This document shows positions 11,001 through 19,044 of a stretch of DNA of 64,000 nucleotides, piece after piece. Where the stretch lies: the NCBI GenBank assembly GCA_963575745.1, contig CAUYUJ010001330.1:5001-69000 (forward strand), given 5' to 3'. The notes beneath the pieces are model-generated. The model saw only the letters and a program-made list of their open reading frames with translations. It ran no database searches and was not told the DNA's origin. The stretch comes from Prorocentrum cordatum. Taxonomy: Eukaryota; Sar; Dinophyceae; Prorocentrales; Prorocentraceae. Numbering within the stretch: position 1 is the first letter of the stretch; every line of letters begins with the position of its first letter. Both the position numbers and the translations under genes were made by a program.

Positions 11001-11642
11001 CCATGCCCAGAACACGTCCTGGTGGTCCTCACCTGGTGCCCACGCCGCGGCGCACGGTATGAGCCGAGCTCGGATCATCATCAGGTGCCAGAAAGCGGGG
11101 TCCTCCTCGGGTTCGCCCCTGGCGCACAGAGGGGCAGTGAGACCCGTGGGGCTATAGCGGGCCACGACAGCGGGGCTGAAGCCGCCACTGTGTGCATGGC
11201 CTTGGTCAGCGGCCCCGTCGAGGATGTGCTGCACGACGGTCGAGGCCACGCTGAGGGTGGGCTGCGATGCATGTGTCGTAGTTGACGAGGGCGTGCATGC
11301 GCTCGCGATGGCGCCCAGCGGTCCGTTGCCGCACGGACCCGCGGCGGCGGTGCTGTTCACGATCGGGTCCAAAATGGTGCAGTGATCGTACTTGTAGATG
11401 CTGTCATCGTAAAGGTAGAAGAGCGTCCCACGTTCAGCGTGTCGCAGGAAAATTTCACTTCCATGTTGGGGCGCACCGCCTGAAGACGGGCGTGCTCCAG
11501 CAAGCGATGGGAGGGCCAGGCTGCAGGCAAGGCGCCACATGATGGCGAGGCCTGGCGGGCGGCGCGAGCGATGAGCCAAAAGCTGCATGTCAGCACACGT
11601 CCTCAAATACCCCTGAATGCTCATGTACATTGCAACAATCAC
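1995..11642 (-). CDS. LINE ORF2 N-terminal part: giant polyprotein with EEP endonuclease and start of RT (3215 aa)
   Basis: Hydrophobic segments lie at about residues 564-584 and 630-694, the second with an internal duplication (ILKWTSAKL / VLKWASGKL). Residues about 985-1120 resemble an ADP-ribosyltransferase fold (FWHGT, His about 999; TYVSVH, Tyr about 1036). A Cys-rich zinc-binding-like region (CLQCRFQCCQYC and further Cys pairs) spans about 1480-1570. Long Pro/Ser/Ala/Arg-rich linkers follow. Residues about 2410-2685 form an EEP endonuclease-like domain, ending in a DYIIA segment and a degenerate SHV triad. The RT fingers begin at about 3055 (GGLDGW). The frame is lost at about 2070 and the RT palm resumes in the next frame. 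The function of the first 2400 residues is unknown. Confidence 0.75.
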   Translation of the reverse strand: MIVAMYMSIQGYLRTCADMQLLAHRSRRPPGLAIMWRLACSLALPSLAGARPSSGGAPQHGSEIFLRHAERGTLFYLYDDSIYKYDHCTILDPIVNSTAAAGPCGNGPLGAIASACTPSSTTTHASQPTLSVASTVVQHILDGAADQGHAHSGGFSPAVVARYSPTGLTAPLCARGEPEEDPAFWHLMMIRARLIPCAAAWAPGEDHQDVFWAWLEDCVPYILATLHLPQYDHFFQEDSEEKNDALRQRTAIDMCEDIWHRAGPDRQRTNRNLTRIQGSREYPTRYFGLLLEYQGARAQLVGPEAFTAPLPPYLSRAHALLPRGLPPPDQDALAYLADAILHHPPDMQPLVEAELAAAPTEPLNLPPPAGPLAQRATCDQPAADAEPLLLQHIAASDISNISLDSFHASDDSQDDMETQDRNGTAPLGDTAQRDRDSEPYIGRPPSHSSPPNNSAQAVPSAQFNEAEGAAAADATSHPTASPALTSPRSGGFSPAAASAGPGRLQTAGGSTTPRTLVCRANVTDSYPSAVEHWQADIGNDLIDDANPDASGSYEAQHSAAASRHCGCLICLFVATYAIVIAMPYNDQIDGYLPTPSRDPSYRQRRRRQAAAPGPSVSITPRRTTAYNVTPALWGILKWTSAKLRDIVSGGASAVGFGLGGVLKWASGKLGAIATGGVVCGLLLVGAKLLAQGAVGHVGARICARALDSSTAQWCLRCCQPSRRPRDETTYTMPRTLPDEPESQHVHSLRHPLLQEHYAAAVAAAVADVTTATTAAIVEVTAAISRASSVTPRSTSPTPRDGPMSGAAYGNPPTHEDATAQGSDAEARETRERTLDSPLSIFRHADARGSSSDMDTQPPRRRARYASPARPQAPPGPGMPHPALRPPTRNLRNTIQGDPAVPVPPTSIHTALYQNGFALGNSGVSTEDIKDALRLHDHPRFTHDPTLQALAPWTEIMQKPPNRLTWVLEDSGGNSGETIFPYLTWDLRQPTTDAPTVFWHGTRGDLAARLAVNGGHLLPGPRREAKGRTGTNVGRTYVSVHPSLAAWYAVPPHPPYSLEDDTLAWGPIALWMCEATQPPSGENWHNFVRGEAHGARLIYPRVLGLLIRMDWCAPTEAASRCRPLPQAYGMGDCAHALHIAGYDHPDLREAAEAHDQEASTRRRLDIAAAWPPPQALYSPEAARAWAKQHYDTEAATRADPNQPRPRVSLRKLQLDPQPLIDLVYTGLQAIPVRGHPDARESRPSGSSPGAASGPPRTYQSGAALARSPDRSSTTSGADDRRTPSLISAAAALARGHARPRRSASRSSRQSGGNSTSDNSDIETWEHIETEEEPTAYHVLAFHVRDVRARVNAPGIEVWLDPGDHHDGAYLPWGTTVMGHRVIDPAVAGRDGWVILHHDHGDTTTKLWAPTQVHVKADDAWRTVMVPADMGPQWIERHADDARLPAEVVRTTGQSWFADVWPLWDRPRPHPDDPGTNEQALPPLPGRWSCLQCRFQCCQYCAARRNTQLGTSGQPTCPDCALSGLRALMDWSTDYSCNSWTCAYSTDNRDSDTCCLSSRCPHPPSPHSLFDVRATGMPPHILARQCGNAPAHHDLKEPPRAPSGPGGEPPQPGQAGYQGQWYLPPRPRRVPRQGLPDGTRRPPGFTGTGMPEDPSPDQPLLREGYVLFGPHQALKEDFTFNKTVRRPYSLAITNMHRDRVTVRTVCESIAERIHTTRTRWRDVVLYWDAEGGPGPQALDYDMRLCDAMVSRATTEAALNHDRSNRGSFCLYGPSHQRAVNITVLPEPQNIDCMEHVRRYSPVGETYPDHAFEHVYQGWRRPDVPTILPDTRPLSRADQPRYQQRQQRIQQRDQRDADQPSTPRNRSPARVPTGGSTVYGGSAAYHRGPIGARPAAAGAAASSYGHAPHARVHPAVIGYPRALVQAPPRATSPVPGSTRAWGHYPGRHDSTPSNQPAVVTPAASAQGAAPSRGRTGRPEGWRDANVRAWQPRQHTPPPNVAAALRPAQAKPAPPERERQPLVPLVLTYTQAHHSASPRHSEGSAHHVSPRPDAVDPDQAAASAAGGTGGSRQPSPTPCAAPIRSPSRADSARANAQATSPRDRHAGGRVPRSRSCSRHSSRKAPGSSTSSPPRETQADGQAPEVVPRFGASAIEPGQVDLEPTPSTDQELPPPTRVVVPIDEAPTFDPFKNKYRVKDLVAGFGGGSPLSPQSRGGAPATSAAAAAAAAPRGVSPVRNACLAAAGMDEAQRQATDRAARAVPPDGAHRGTDGAGAPPQDGPAVSRAQYMRARCAAAAPSCRRWSASALVFGRTDRGVASLSLCCRLTSPPLVPHGAGVRRIFRCSFADVYEPPLAQCRPCLAYTSGLAAASAPFKPICRDAMSSYCGQASYLGEGQAALHRAGRANPSSTDGDGPGRSIHLVSLNITSLPANWPTITALGVDHNAAVIALQGTRHAKPTRQAIATNAANPHHGGYHASLGPDLDLARAQRKAAHGGTDHTVEGNTGASGGVAILSKDAIVDSTVDDTASCIATLKAKKRWHEAFLPLCTQHRRRRRRNNHGPAGIYIASLYGVAGGDSTDLFRLADCAAARVGSAPYFICMDANTNTDDNPHLLHMMQHGWFNVAEGTPDHTMHTYGNIPDWDRATKCPRTSRIDYIIANQAARSLVTDFCYLRDLPAKSHVGQQVTLDLSRLDHTARRLLAPTPYPPNDGAHEGHELQALGTLIAGRYQDRMEQADTRDDVERMFALANEASHEYHLTRLRDLPPPPPDHPKMKPPTMHGLTPTFEERPAVPRAFPTYGAFTIHMNRLRKLHRQLCELRFIGQHHHIDCRAIPPYLAQRIDCTWSAARLLCHKLRPTVLLAFPEAWNPDEPAPHGEHLDRLIQNLDSELARRANRAKAERIKIWAEGVREPSGRKAAIYARAADCSPTAYLRTPTTPDDTQLHCDTTAFNPDQACTDDSDADADAGGFSPSDGSSLDTDNDEGHTCDPPPAQVPDALPANAIVANTKDMLKLMVDTWEPILGRYRARAGHDAEAMPTWADFYDEYRQELPTPSPAAPFHLTDDQLIHFIRTRSPCRAGGLDGWTTKEAKELPDDILRLFASVLRAMQRTGTIPEPLLHVPNPCLRKGRGELPTDQRLLSVLSVWMYAWEAPAYRSLTDWRKGWTHATSFGAVPKATIGDVSTSLALRIEHARALTPPLSWSCPRPTEVLRLPHHGHLP

Positions 11643-11801
11643 ACCCCCTGCAAGACTGCGGGTGTCCCTACACCAGATAGCTTGCGCGTGCTGCTGCCAA
11701 AACAGACATGAGGTGACAAGAAGGAGATACGACGCGAAGAGGGAAGAGATGCCTCTGAGGGCGCTTCCTCGGAGGGCTGAGGCGGGCTCTCTGAGGCACC
11801 T
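11643..11801 (-). other. ORF1-ORF2 spacer of the giant LINE
   Basis: These 159 bases separate the ORF1 stop from the first Met of ORF2. No hairpin or repeat strong enough to report was seen. How ORF2 is translated (reinitiation, IRES or trans-splicing) cannot be read from the sequence. Confidence 0.4.
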
Positions 11802-14372
11802 TCAATAGGGTTCCTGGGTGGCCCGACCCTTGTCTTTGCCTTTGTCAGCCCCTGGGGGCCCCGTCCCTGGGGTGACCTGGCCTGGCTGGTCGATCCAACC
11901 GCAGACAGCCACGGGTTCAGCGGCCGCTGCAGCTTCCTCCTTCTTAGTTTCCAGAGTGGCCACTTGTGGCAGGTGGATGGTGCCCCCCGTGAGGTGCCCG
12001 AGGAGGGCCTGGATGTCGCCGCGCAGTGCAGCGGCGTCGGCGGTTGCCGTCTGTTGCTGGGTGACGACGGTGGCAAGGCCCCGTTCCAACCCTGAGACGT
12101 GCTCCGTGAGTGTGGCCTGGGAGGAGAGAACGCCCGCAAGCTGGACCTGCATGTTATCCACCGTGTTGGCTAGCAGCTCGTGCTGCTGTTCCATGTGCTG
12201 GATGCGGGTCGTGGCATCATCTGGCGGTTTAGAGGCCGATGCGAAGCGCTCACCGAAGGTGTTGAGTTCGTGGGAGGCCTCGCTGTATTCATCGCCTGAT
12301 GAGAGGATCTCGACGTCGTCGGCGTCGCCTGGTACTTCGGCGGCTGTGGCAGCGTCGCCTTCGGTGTGGCCCCCACCTTCTGCCGCCACCGTGCCAAGCC
12401 GAGAGTCATGACCACCTGATCCTGGGGCGGCCGTCTGTTCAGCGGCTCCGTCCGTGCCTTGCGGGGGTGCAGAGGAGCTGCGGCCTGGGGCGCAGTGTGA
12501 CCTTGCGTGCGGCGTGACGTCACGTTTCCCGCTGGAGGATCGGTGGCGCTTGGCTGAAGGCTCCTCCTTGGGGATCAGGAGCGGTGCAACGCCCTTGCCT
12601 TTGGGCGTGGCAGTCATGAGGTCGTGGAGGTAGGGGCTCTGGGCCGCTTTGGTGAGGAGTGTGCCGGTGGCGGGGCTAAAGCCGCCACCACGGGCTGGCG
12701 GCGTCACAGGCTCTGTGATGGTGGTAGGCGTGACGATGGTAAAGTTGTCCCGCTTCGGCACCACCTCAGCCAGCGGGGCCTCGGTGATGCTCCACGGGAT
12801 GGGGCACCCCGCAACCTGCACCGTATATGTGAGTGGGGGCCGATGGGCGCGCACTAAGGCAAACTGGGCCGCAGTGGCTGGGTCCCAGGCGGTGTGGTAG
12901 ACCTCACAGTCCCATTTAACGGACGGGCCCGTGAGAGTCTTGGCGAGCTGGGTCAGCGTGGCGTGGCGTGCCGCAATGCCAGTGATGCGGTAGCGCGTCT
13001 TGGCGAGGGTAGCCTCGCAGCCACGGATGCTGACGGCAGTAGCCTTGGCGGCGTCTGACCCCCGTGGAACACGGATCCCCAGGAAGCCTGACTTGCCGTG
13101 CCTGACGACTCCCAGGGCCTTGAACTCCACCGACTTCTGGAACGCATCTGCCATCGTGATGGGCTGGTCCTCAGGGAACCACACGGTCTGATACTTGTCA
13201 GCGGTGGGCTCGTCTGCACCTACGTTGCTGAGGTCGTAGGTGGCACCGAGTTGCCCTGATCCCGCCAAGACTTTGTCGACCGCTTGGAGACTGACGCCGA
13301 AGGTGGCAGCCAGGGACCTCTTTCCGACGCCCGATCCAAACCTGCCTAGGCTTTTGCAGGGTTCGAGGATGGTGACGGCTTTAAAGTTGCCGTGGAAGAG
13401 GGCCTTGAAGGTGTCCTGGAGCTGACTATCGAGCTCCTGGCGGCGAGCGTCTTTCTTGGACTCCCTGTGCTTTTGGTTTTGGCGCGCCTTGTCCTGTGGA
13501 GCGGAGTCCCCTCGAAAAGGGCCCTTGGCGCGTGGACCACCGTTCACGGGGGCACCTCCCGAGAACTGGTCCTCGAAGGCCTGATGCATGGAGGGGACTG
13601 CGGCAATGGCCTCGGTTTCATGTATGGTCGCCCGAATCCAGCATACGTGGTCGGCAGGGTCGATGGTGGCGACGGCTACTTTTTCCGTGCAGGCGACCTC
13701 CTTGGTGCCCAGCTGGTACACGGTCACGGGGACGTGCGTGTGGACCACTTTGGGCGCCTTGGGGTGACGCTTCAGGACGGGGACGGCGAGCTCGGTACCG
13801 ACGTAGTTGTCGTTTTTTGGGCCCATGACAGCAATCGCGAGCTGACCCGTGGTTCGCTTGCCCTGCTCGAGGTGGTGTTGCAGCAGCCGTTCACCGCTCT
13901 CGTAGTCGTGGAGGCTGATACTGGGCTTGTACGTCTTGCCGTCGTCGGGAGATGTGGGTTCAGCGAGGACAGGGACCTTCCAAAAGGCCGGGTCCAAGGC
14001 GATGAATTGGGTGTCCGCAGCCTGAAGACGTGCGGAACCCGCTGGTGGGTGTGATGTGTCACCGCCAATGCGCTTAGGCTTGCTGCGCTGGTGATGATCA
14101 AGCGTGTAGCTGATCTGGTTGGCGGCGCACATGCGGATCAGGGCGCTGCCAAGCTTCTTCGTGTTGGACTTGTGCATGTCGTACGTTGCCTGGAGCTCGT
14201 CCGCGTTCAGTTCGGCAAGCCCGTTGTATGCGGCCGTGGGGCGGTCAGACCCCGCTTGCTTGAACGCTGCGATGCAGTCCTGCTTGCGTTGGAGGAGAGA
14301 CCCTTCAGCAGCAGGACGGGAACTCGGAGGCTGCTTGGAAGAGCGACGGCGCTCCGGCTTCTTGGGGGCCAT
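11802..14372 (-). CDS. LINE ORF1: gag-like nucleic-acid-binding protein (856 aa)
   Basis: The reading frame is uninterrupted. The N terminus is strongly basic (MAPKKPERRRSSK), fitting RNA binding. Residues about 300-330 are a charged Lys/Arg/Gln stretch. The C-terminal third has low-complexity Ala/Ser/Pro and acidic segments, then a heptad-like region around residues 720-800 that looks like a coiled coil and could trimerise as in other LINE ORF1 proteins. I see no CCHC knuckle or clear RRM. It lies directly upstream of ORF2 on the same strand, which is the main reason for the ORF1 call. The first Met at 14372 is about 150 bases from the (GA)n tract, so the 5' UTR is short. Confidence 0.65.
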   Translation of the reverse strand: MAPKKPERRRSSKQPPSSRPAAEGSLLQRKQDCIAAFKQAGSDRPTAAYNGLAELNADELQATYDMHKSNTKKLGSALIRMCAANQISYTLDHHQRSKPKRIGGDTSHPPAGSARLQAADTQFIALDPAFWKVPVLAEPTSPDDGKTYKPSISLHDYESGERLLQHHLEQGKRTTGQLAIAVMGPKNDNYVGTELAVPVLKRHPKAPKVVHTHVPVTVYQLGTKEVACTEKVAVATIDPADHVCWIRATIHETEAIAAVPSMHQAFEDQFSGGAPVNGGPRAKGPFRGDSAPQDKARQNQKHRESKKDARRQELDSQLQDTFKALFHGNFKAVTILEPCKSLGRFGSGVGKRSLAATFGVSLQAVDKVLAGSGQLGATYDLSNVGADEPTADKYQTVWFPEDQPITMADAFQKSVEFKALGVVRHGKSGFLGIRVPRGSDAAKATAVSIRGCEATLAKTRYRITGIAARHATLTQLAKTLTGPSVKWDCEVYHTAWDPATAAQFALVRAHRPPLTYTVQVAGCPIPWSITEAPLAEVVPKRDNFTIVTPTTITEPVTPPARGGGFSPATGTLLTKAAQSPYLHDLMTATPKGKGVAPLLIPKEEPSAKRHRSSSGKRDVTPHARSHCAPGRSSSAPPQGTDGAAEQTAAPGSGGHDSRLGTVAAEGGGHTEGDAATAAEVPGDADDVEILSSGDEYSEASHELNTFGERFASASKPPDDATTRIQHMEQQHELLANTVDNMQVQLAGVLSSQATLTEHVSGLERGLATVVTQQQTATADAAALRGDIQALLGHLTGGTIHLPQVATLETKKEEAAAAAEPVAVCGWIDQPGQVTPGTGPPGADKGKDKGRATQEPY

Positions 14373-14939
<567 letters not shown>

Positions 14940-14940
<1 letters not shown>

Positions 14941-15209
14941 CAAAAAAAAAAAAGGGGAGGAGCAACGTGAAAGATCGTCACAACACGCCTGAAACCCACA
15001 GGGACTCCACATCCCCTGGCCGCTCCTCCCCCCCCCCCCCCCCCCCCCCACCCTCCTCCTCCTCCTTCCCGTCCCTTATCGCAACCGCGAGCGGGCGGGA
15101 TAAGGAACGCGACATCATCGGGCCCGCAACGCATTCAGGCGGTGCCACGCGGAGCCCAGGCAGCACCGCTTATCCGCGGCGGCGGGGCATTTGAAAATTG
15201 CCTCGGCCT
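14940..15209. other. A-tract, poly-C tract (15028-15049) and GC-rich filler
   Basis: A short A-tract (about 14943-14954) is followed by mixed sequence, a run of about 22 C, CCT repeats and GC-rich sequence. No gene is visible. Confidence 0.7.
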
Positions 15210-15770
15210 GGCGGCGCAAGAATGACCACGTAGAAAACGCCGCGTCGAGAACGAGACGTAGAAGACACCACGCAGAAAACACCATTTGAACACACTACGT
15301 AGAAAACACTCCGCGAGAAACACTGCACAAAAACCGCCATGTAAAACCACCGCGCTGGAAATATTACGCAGGAAACGCTACGCAGGAAACACTGCGCGGG
15401 AAACACTACGCAAGAAACACTACGCAGGAAGCACTAGCCACGAAACCCCACGCAGGAAACAGCACGCAGGACACACTACGCACAAACAAAAAAAAAACAA
15501 CACGCGGGAAACAAAACGCAGGAAACGCTGAACGCAGAACGCGCTACGCAGGAAACACCACGCAGGAAACACTACGCAGGGAACGCCACGCAGAAAACAC
15601 GACGCAGGAAGCAGACGACGCAGGAAACCCAATACGTAAAAATCACTTCACTACGCAGGTAACACCACGCAAAGAATCGCGACGCAAGGAACACGGCCCA
15701 GGGAACACTACGCAGGAAACGCCACGCAGGAAACACTACGCAATAGACACACTGCGAAGAAGAAGGAGGA
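15210..15770. repeat. Degenerate 15-bp minisatellite (ACGCAGGAAACACTA type)
   Basis: The unit approximates CGCAGGAAACACTA with many variants (ACGCAGGAAACGCC, GCGCGGGAAACACT). Tens of copies give Lys/Arg/Thr-rich plus-strand and Phe/Leu/Cys-rich minus-strand reading frames that are not genes. A shorter block of the same family recurs at about 24085-24170. Confidence 0.9.
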
Positions 15771-15935
15771 AGCAAAAAAAATGCGTTTGAAATACGGTGT
15801 TGTTGGAAATGTGACGCGATCTTTTTAACGCAACGAAGCGCTGCGTCAAGAACGTTAAAACATTGGCATTACAATAACGCTACACTTCGCAAGAAACGCT
15901 GCGCAATAGACACCCTACTCAAGAGAGAGAGAGGG
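15771..15935. other. Short non-repetitive spacer
   Basis: AT-richer sequence between the minisatellite and the A-tract. Isolated minisatellite-like words (CGCAAGAAACGCTGCGC) persist near 15887. No coding signal. Confidence 0.5.
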
Positions 15936-16468
<533 letters not shown>

Positions 16469-16622
16469 GGAGGGGAAAAGCAGGCCGCTCGACGATGTAT
16501 TTGTCAACTAACCATCTTGCGCCATCGCCGCGACGTCTGGGAGCGAGCGGACGAGGGCACGAGAGCCTCGAAAAGATTAAAGTGAGCGAACGAAGAAACT
16601 GAACAACGTGAGACAAGCATCC
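16469..16622 (-). repeat. Split direct repeat B2 (154 bp)
   Basis: Matches 16739-16892 with two mismatches (at about 16521 and 16576). It is the terminal B repeat of the YR element, separated from A2 by 28 bases. Confidence 0.92.
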
Positions 16623-16650
16623 TGGAGCAGAGGCATTCGGCTGGCACAGG

Positions 16651-16738
16651 GAGGCGGAAGAGGCTTGGACCGCGGTGGTTGCGGCCAGCACAGAGAATGC
16701 CCGCGGCCAGCCCCCTCCTTCACGTGCACGCACCCCCA
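16651..16738 (-). repeat. Split direct repeat A2 (88 bp)
   Basis: Matches A1 at 23384-23471 with one visible mismatch (CACGTGC versus CACGCGC). It sits between B1 and B2. Confidence 0.92.
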
Positions 16739-16892
16739 GGAGGGGAAAAGCAGGCCGCTCGACGATGTATTTGTCAACTAACCATCTTGTGCCATCGCCG
16801 CGACGTCTGGGAGCGAGCGGACGAGGGCACGAGAGCCTCGAAAAGCTTAAAGTGAGCGAACGAAGAAACTGAACAACGTGAGACAAGCATCC
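16739..16892 (-). repeat. Split direct repeat B1 (154 bp)
   Basis: Internal copy of the B repeat, immediately followed by A2 in the element's sense direction. It starts 30 bases past the stop of the methyltransferase-like frame. Confidence 0.92.
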
Positions 16893-16921
16893 CAAACCTC
16901 CCAATCCGAAGGAAAGAGTTC

Positions 16922-17655
16922 TCAAATGTTATACTCGTTGCGGGCTTTCGAGACCAGAATGGAAGCCAGCACGTGAGCAAGGCGCGCAGGGTACGGCATT
17001 GCCAGGACAGTCCAGCGAATTCCTTTCGGCCCCCCGCCTTCCAAGTGCTGGTGAGGGCGGCCTGTGCGACTACAAAGACCCCTCCCTGAGCAGACCCGAT
17101 TCAACTTGACAAGGTCGTCAGGGCACACATTACCGACTAAAAAACGGGTCCGTTTCCGCCACGGCTTACCCCACTGACAAAAATCTGTAACAACTGGAAT
17201 GGCACTGCTGCGTGCAACAAAAACTTGCATCTTCTGATCATGCCACGTTTTGGAAGTGTGGGGGTTCTCGAGAACCCAGGGGACCCCGGCGGACTGGGCG
17301 GCACGGGCCAAGTCGAGAGCTGCGTCCAGCGTGGCGTTTCCGAGATCGACCTTGGCCTGGTCGTTTGCCCCCAACCCAGGGATCCCCCTAATATACTTCC
17401 GAGACCGAATTGGATATGTACGATCACGAGCGGCAGACCACGAGCTACAAGGAGGAGCAAGCATCAAGGCTATACAACGTCTGTTAGCGAGATCTTGTTT
17501 GATGGGCCTACGCACTGAGCTACTACACAGATCTCCCGAGGCCCCATGCAAGAGGTCCCACTCGCGAGCGTTGAAACCATTCGACCGAATTTTCTTGCCA
17601 ACTACTCCACCTCCAGCGAAACAATCTGCTACATACGTCTTACTCACACATGCTG
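16922..17655 (-). CDS. C5-cytosine DNA methyltransferase-like domain of the YR element
   Basis: Directly after the recombinase, in the same frame as the RT, a globular segment shows AdoMet motif I (YVADCFAGGGVVG), motif IV with the catalytic Pro-Cys (MLAPPCSSWS), motif VI as WVLENPHTSKTW and a motif-VIII-like WGKPWRKRTRFLV. This is the motif order of C5-cytosine methyltransferases. The domain is short (about 235 residues) and no target-recognition region or motif X is evident. The frame upstream is open for 1.4 kb under the recombinase gene but shows no protein-like sequence there. DIRS elements usually carry a Dam-type adenine enzyme with DPPY/W, which is not seen here. Confidence 0.65.
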
Positions 17656-19044
17656 GCGACCGAAGGCTAGCGGGGCGCATCTGCCGAGGAACACATCCGC
17701 GAGCAGTGACTCGCATCGCAGACAATGGCTTCGGGTCAAAGCGTCCAGCTTTCCGAACTCCAAACCCACTCGAGCATGCTTCTCGTATCGTGCTACTGAC
17801 TTCAGTTTGCGCCACCGCCCCCTTTTCATCACTTCCTGCAAGCTCCGAAGCTCGCGTAGCGTGTCGTGGGAGGCTCCGCTGTGTCGCAGCTGATACGGGA
17901 CGAGCTTCAACCCCAGCGTGGCACCCGCAGCCTGCACGTCCGCCAGTAGGTCTGGATACGTGAAGGGGAAGGCCCTCTCCGTCGCTGGCCTCGTCCTGAG
18001 CTCGCCCCAGACCACATCCAGCCACTTGAGCTCCCGCATGTCCAGCTGCAGGCTGTCGTCGAGTGTGCCGACCTTGGTGGGGACGCCTAACTCCTCGGGC
18101 GCCACCACCAGGCTCCAGTGGCGGGATACGCCCCCCACCGGGGCCACCAGATGCCCACACCTCACGCTGAGCAGCTCTGACGGCCTCAGGTAGCACATGA
18201 AGGCGAGCAGGATCGCGGCCGCCTCGCGGCGCTTGCCCTGCTCGATCAGCCAGTGGCACACGGCCGCCCACACACACAGAGGCATGGGGTGGCGGCTCCG
18301 ACCCGGGCACAGGCGTCTCCAGCCTTTGACTGCCCTCCAGGCGCGCGGGAGCGACAGGTGCCCCACCTTCCCAAACTCCGGGAGGATATGCAAGACACAA
18401 GCTAGCAGCTTCTCCCCCACATTCGCCTGCCGCCCGCTCAGGAAAAGCTCCGTCATATGGATACACAGCGCCCCATCGAGGCGGCAAGGCGGGCGGAGCT
18501 GCAGTCGCCTCAGCTTCGCCCAGGTGTAGAAGCGAGAGACCAGGAGGTGGTAGTAGTCCCTGGTCTTGGGTTGCACGGCCTCCGACTCCAGCAAGGTACT
18601 CAACTGATCCATGGAGTGCCGAGCGGCTAGCAGGTACTTGGTCCGCCTCCGCTTGCTCCGAGCGACTGTGGTCTCGTCCAGGTCGTCGCTGTCGGAGCTC
18701 TCGAGGGCCACGGATGCCGCGTCGCGGTCCAGGCCGTCGGCGTCCCCCGCGGGGACCTCGGCCAGCAGCTGGCCCCGCGCCGCCTCCTCTACCGAGAGCC
18801 TCTCCAGCTTCGGCGCCGGCCGCGGCCCCAGCAAGGCGGGGGCGGTCAGCACGGGGGCTCGCCTGGGCGCCGGCCTCCGCGCCACGGCGGCCGTCGGCCT
18901 CGGCGCCCTTCCCTGGCCCAACCCGGGGCGGGCAGGCGAGGGGCCGCTCGGGGCTGGGCGCCTTGGCGGGGCCAGGCGCGCGGCCCTCTTGGCCGCCGCC
19001 GCCCGCCTGGCCGCAGCGGCTGCCTGCCCCCGGCCCGACTCCAT
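17644..19044 (-). CDS. Tyrosine recombinase of the YR retroelement
   Basis: The Met at 19044 (MESGRGQ) overlaps the end of RNase H in a different frame, as in DIRS-type elements. A basic Ala/Arg-rich N terminus of about 120 residues leads to a core-binding region (HSMDQLSTLLESEAVQPKTRDYY). The catalytic domain contains the first Arg in FMCYLRPSELLSV (about 18200), the RH box in PYQLRHSGAS (about 17890), a Trp in place of the second His in KRGRWRKLKSVA, and the Tyr nucleophile in RYEKHA (about 17785). The residue before the RH box where many enzymes have His is Tyr-Gln here. The stop at 17644 overlaps the start of the methyltransferase-like segment by a few bases. Confidence 0.85.
   Translation of the reverse strand: MESGRGQAAAAARRAAAAKRAARLAPPRRPAPSGPSPARPGLGQGRAPRPTAAVARRPAPRRAPVLTAPALLGPRPAPKLERLSVEEAARGQLLAEVPAGDADGLDRDAASVALESSDSDDLDETTVARSKRRRTKYLLAARHSMDQLSTLLESEAVQPKTRDYYHLLVSRFYTWAKLRRLQLRPPCRLDGALCIHMTELFLSGRQANVGEKLLACVLHILPEFGKVGHLSLPRAWRAVKGWRRLCPGRSRHPMPLCVWAAVCHWLIEQGKRREAAAILLAFMCYLRPSELLSVRCGHLVAPVGGVSRHWSLVVAPEELGVPTKVGTLDDSLQLDMRELKWLDVVWGELRTRPATERAFPFTYPDLLADVQAAGATLGLKLVPYQLRHSGASHDTLRELRSLQEVMKRGRWRKLKSVARYEKHARVGLEFGKLDALTRSHCLRCESLLADVFLGRCAPLAFGRQHV

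Larger units (their letters stand above)
488..12688. repeat. Dispersed 13-16-bp motif GGGGCTGAAGCCGCC inside the giant LINE
   Basis: Near-identical copies of a short imperfect palindrome (GGCT-GA-AGCC core) lie at 488-505, 2742-2756, 4537-4552, 5756-5772, 10160-10176, 11171-11188 and 12671-12688. Weaker or inverted forms lie at 7911 and 8186-8203. On the coding strand most encode GGFSP or PAASAQ, so different reading frames are used by the same DNA motif. That argues that the DNA or RNA, not one peptide, is what recurs. Confidence 0.6.
1..14372 (-). mobile_element. Giant LINE-like retrotransposon, 3' end beyond the window
   Basis: On the minus strand a gag-like ORF1 (start 14372) is followed after about 160 bases by a very long ORF2 with EEP endonuclease, reverse transcriptase and RNase H in the order typical of I/R1-type LINEs. 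The element continues past base 1, so its 3' end is unseen. Two frameshifts interrupt the RT, at about 2070 and about 1665, so this copy is probably inactive or carries assembly errors. Its 5' end lies close to the (GA)n tract at 14526, which may be the insertion site. Total length exceeds 14 kb, well above most LINEs, because about 2400 residues precede the endonuclease. Confidence 0.85.
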
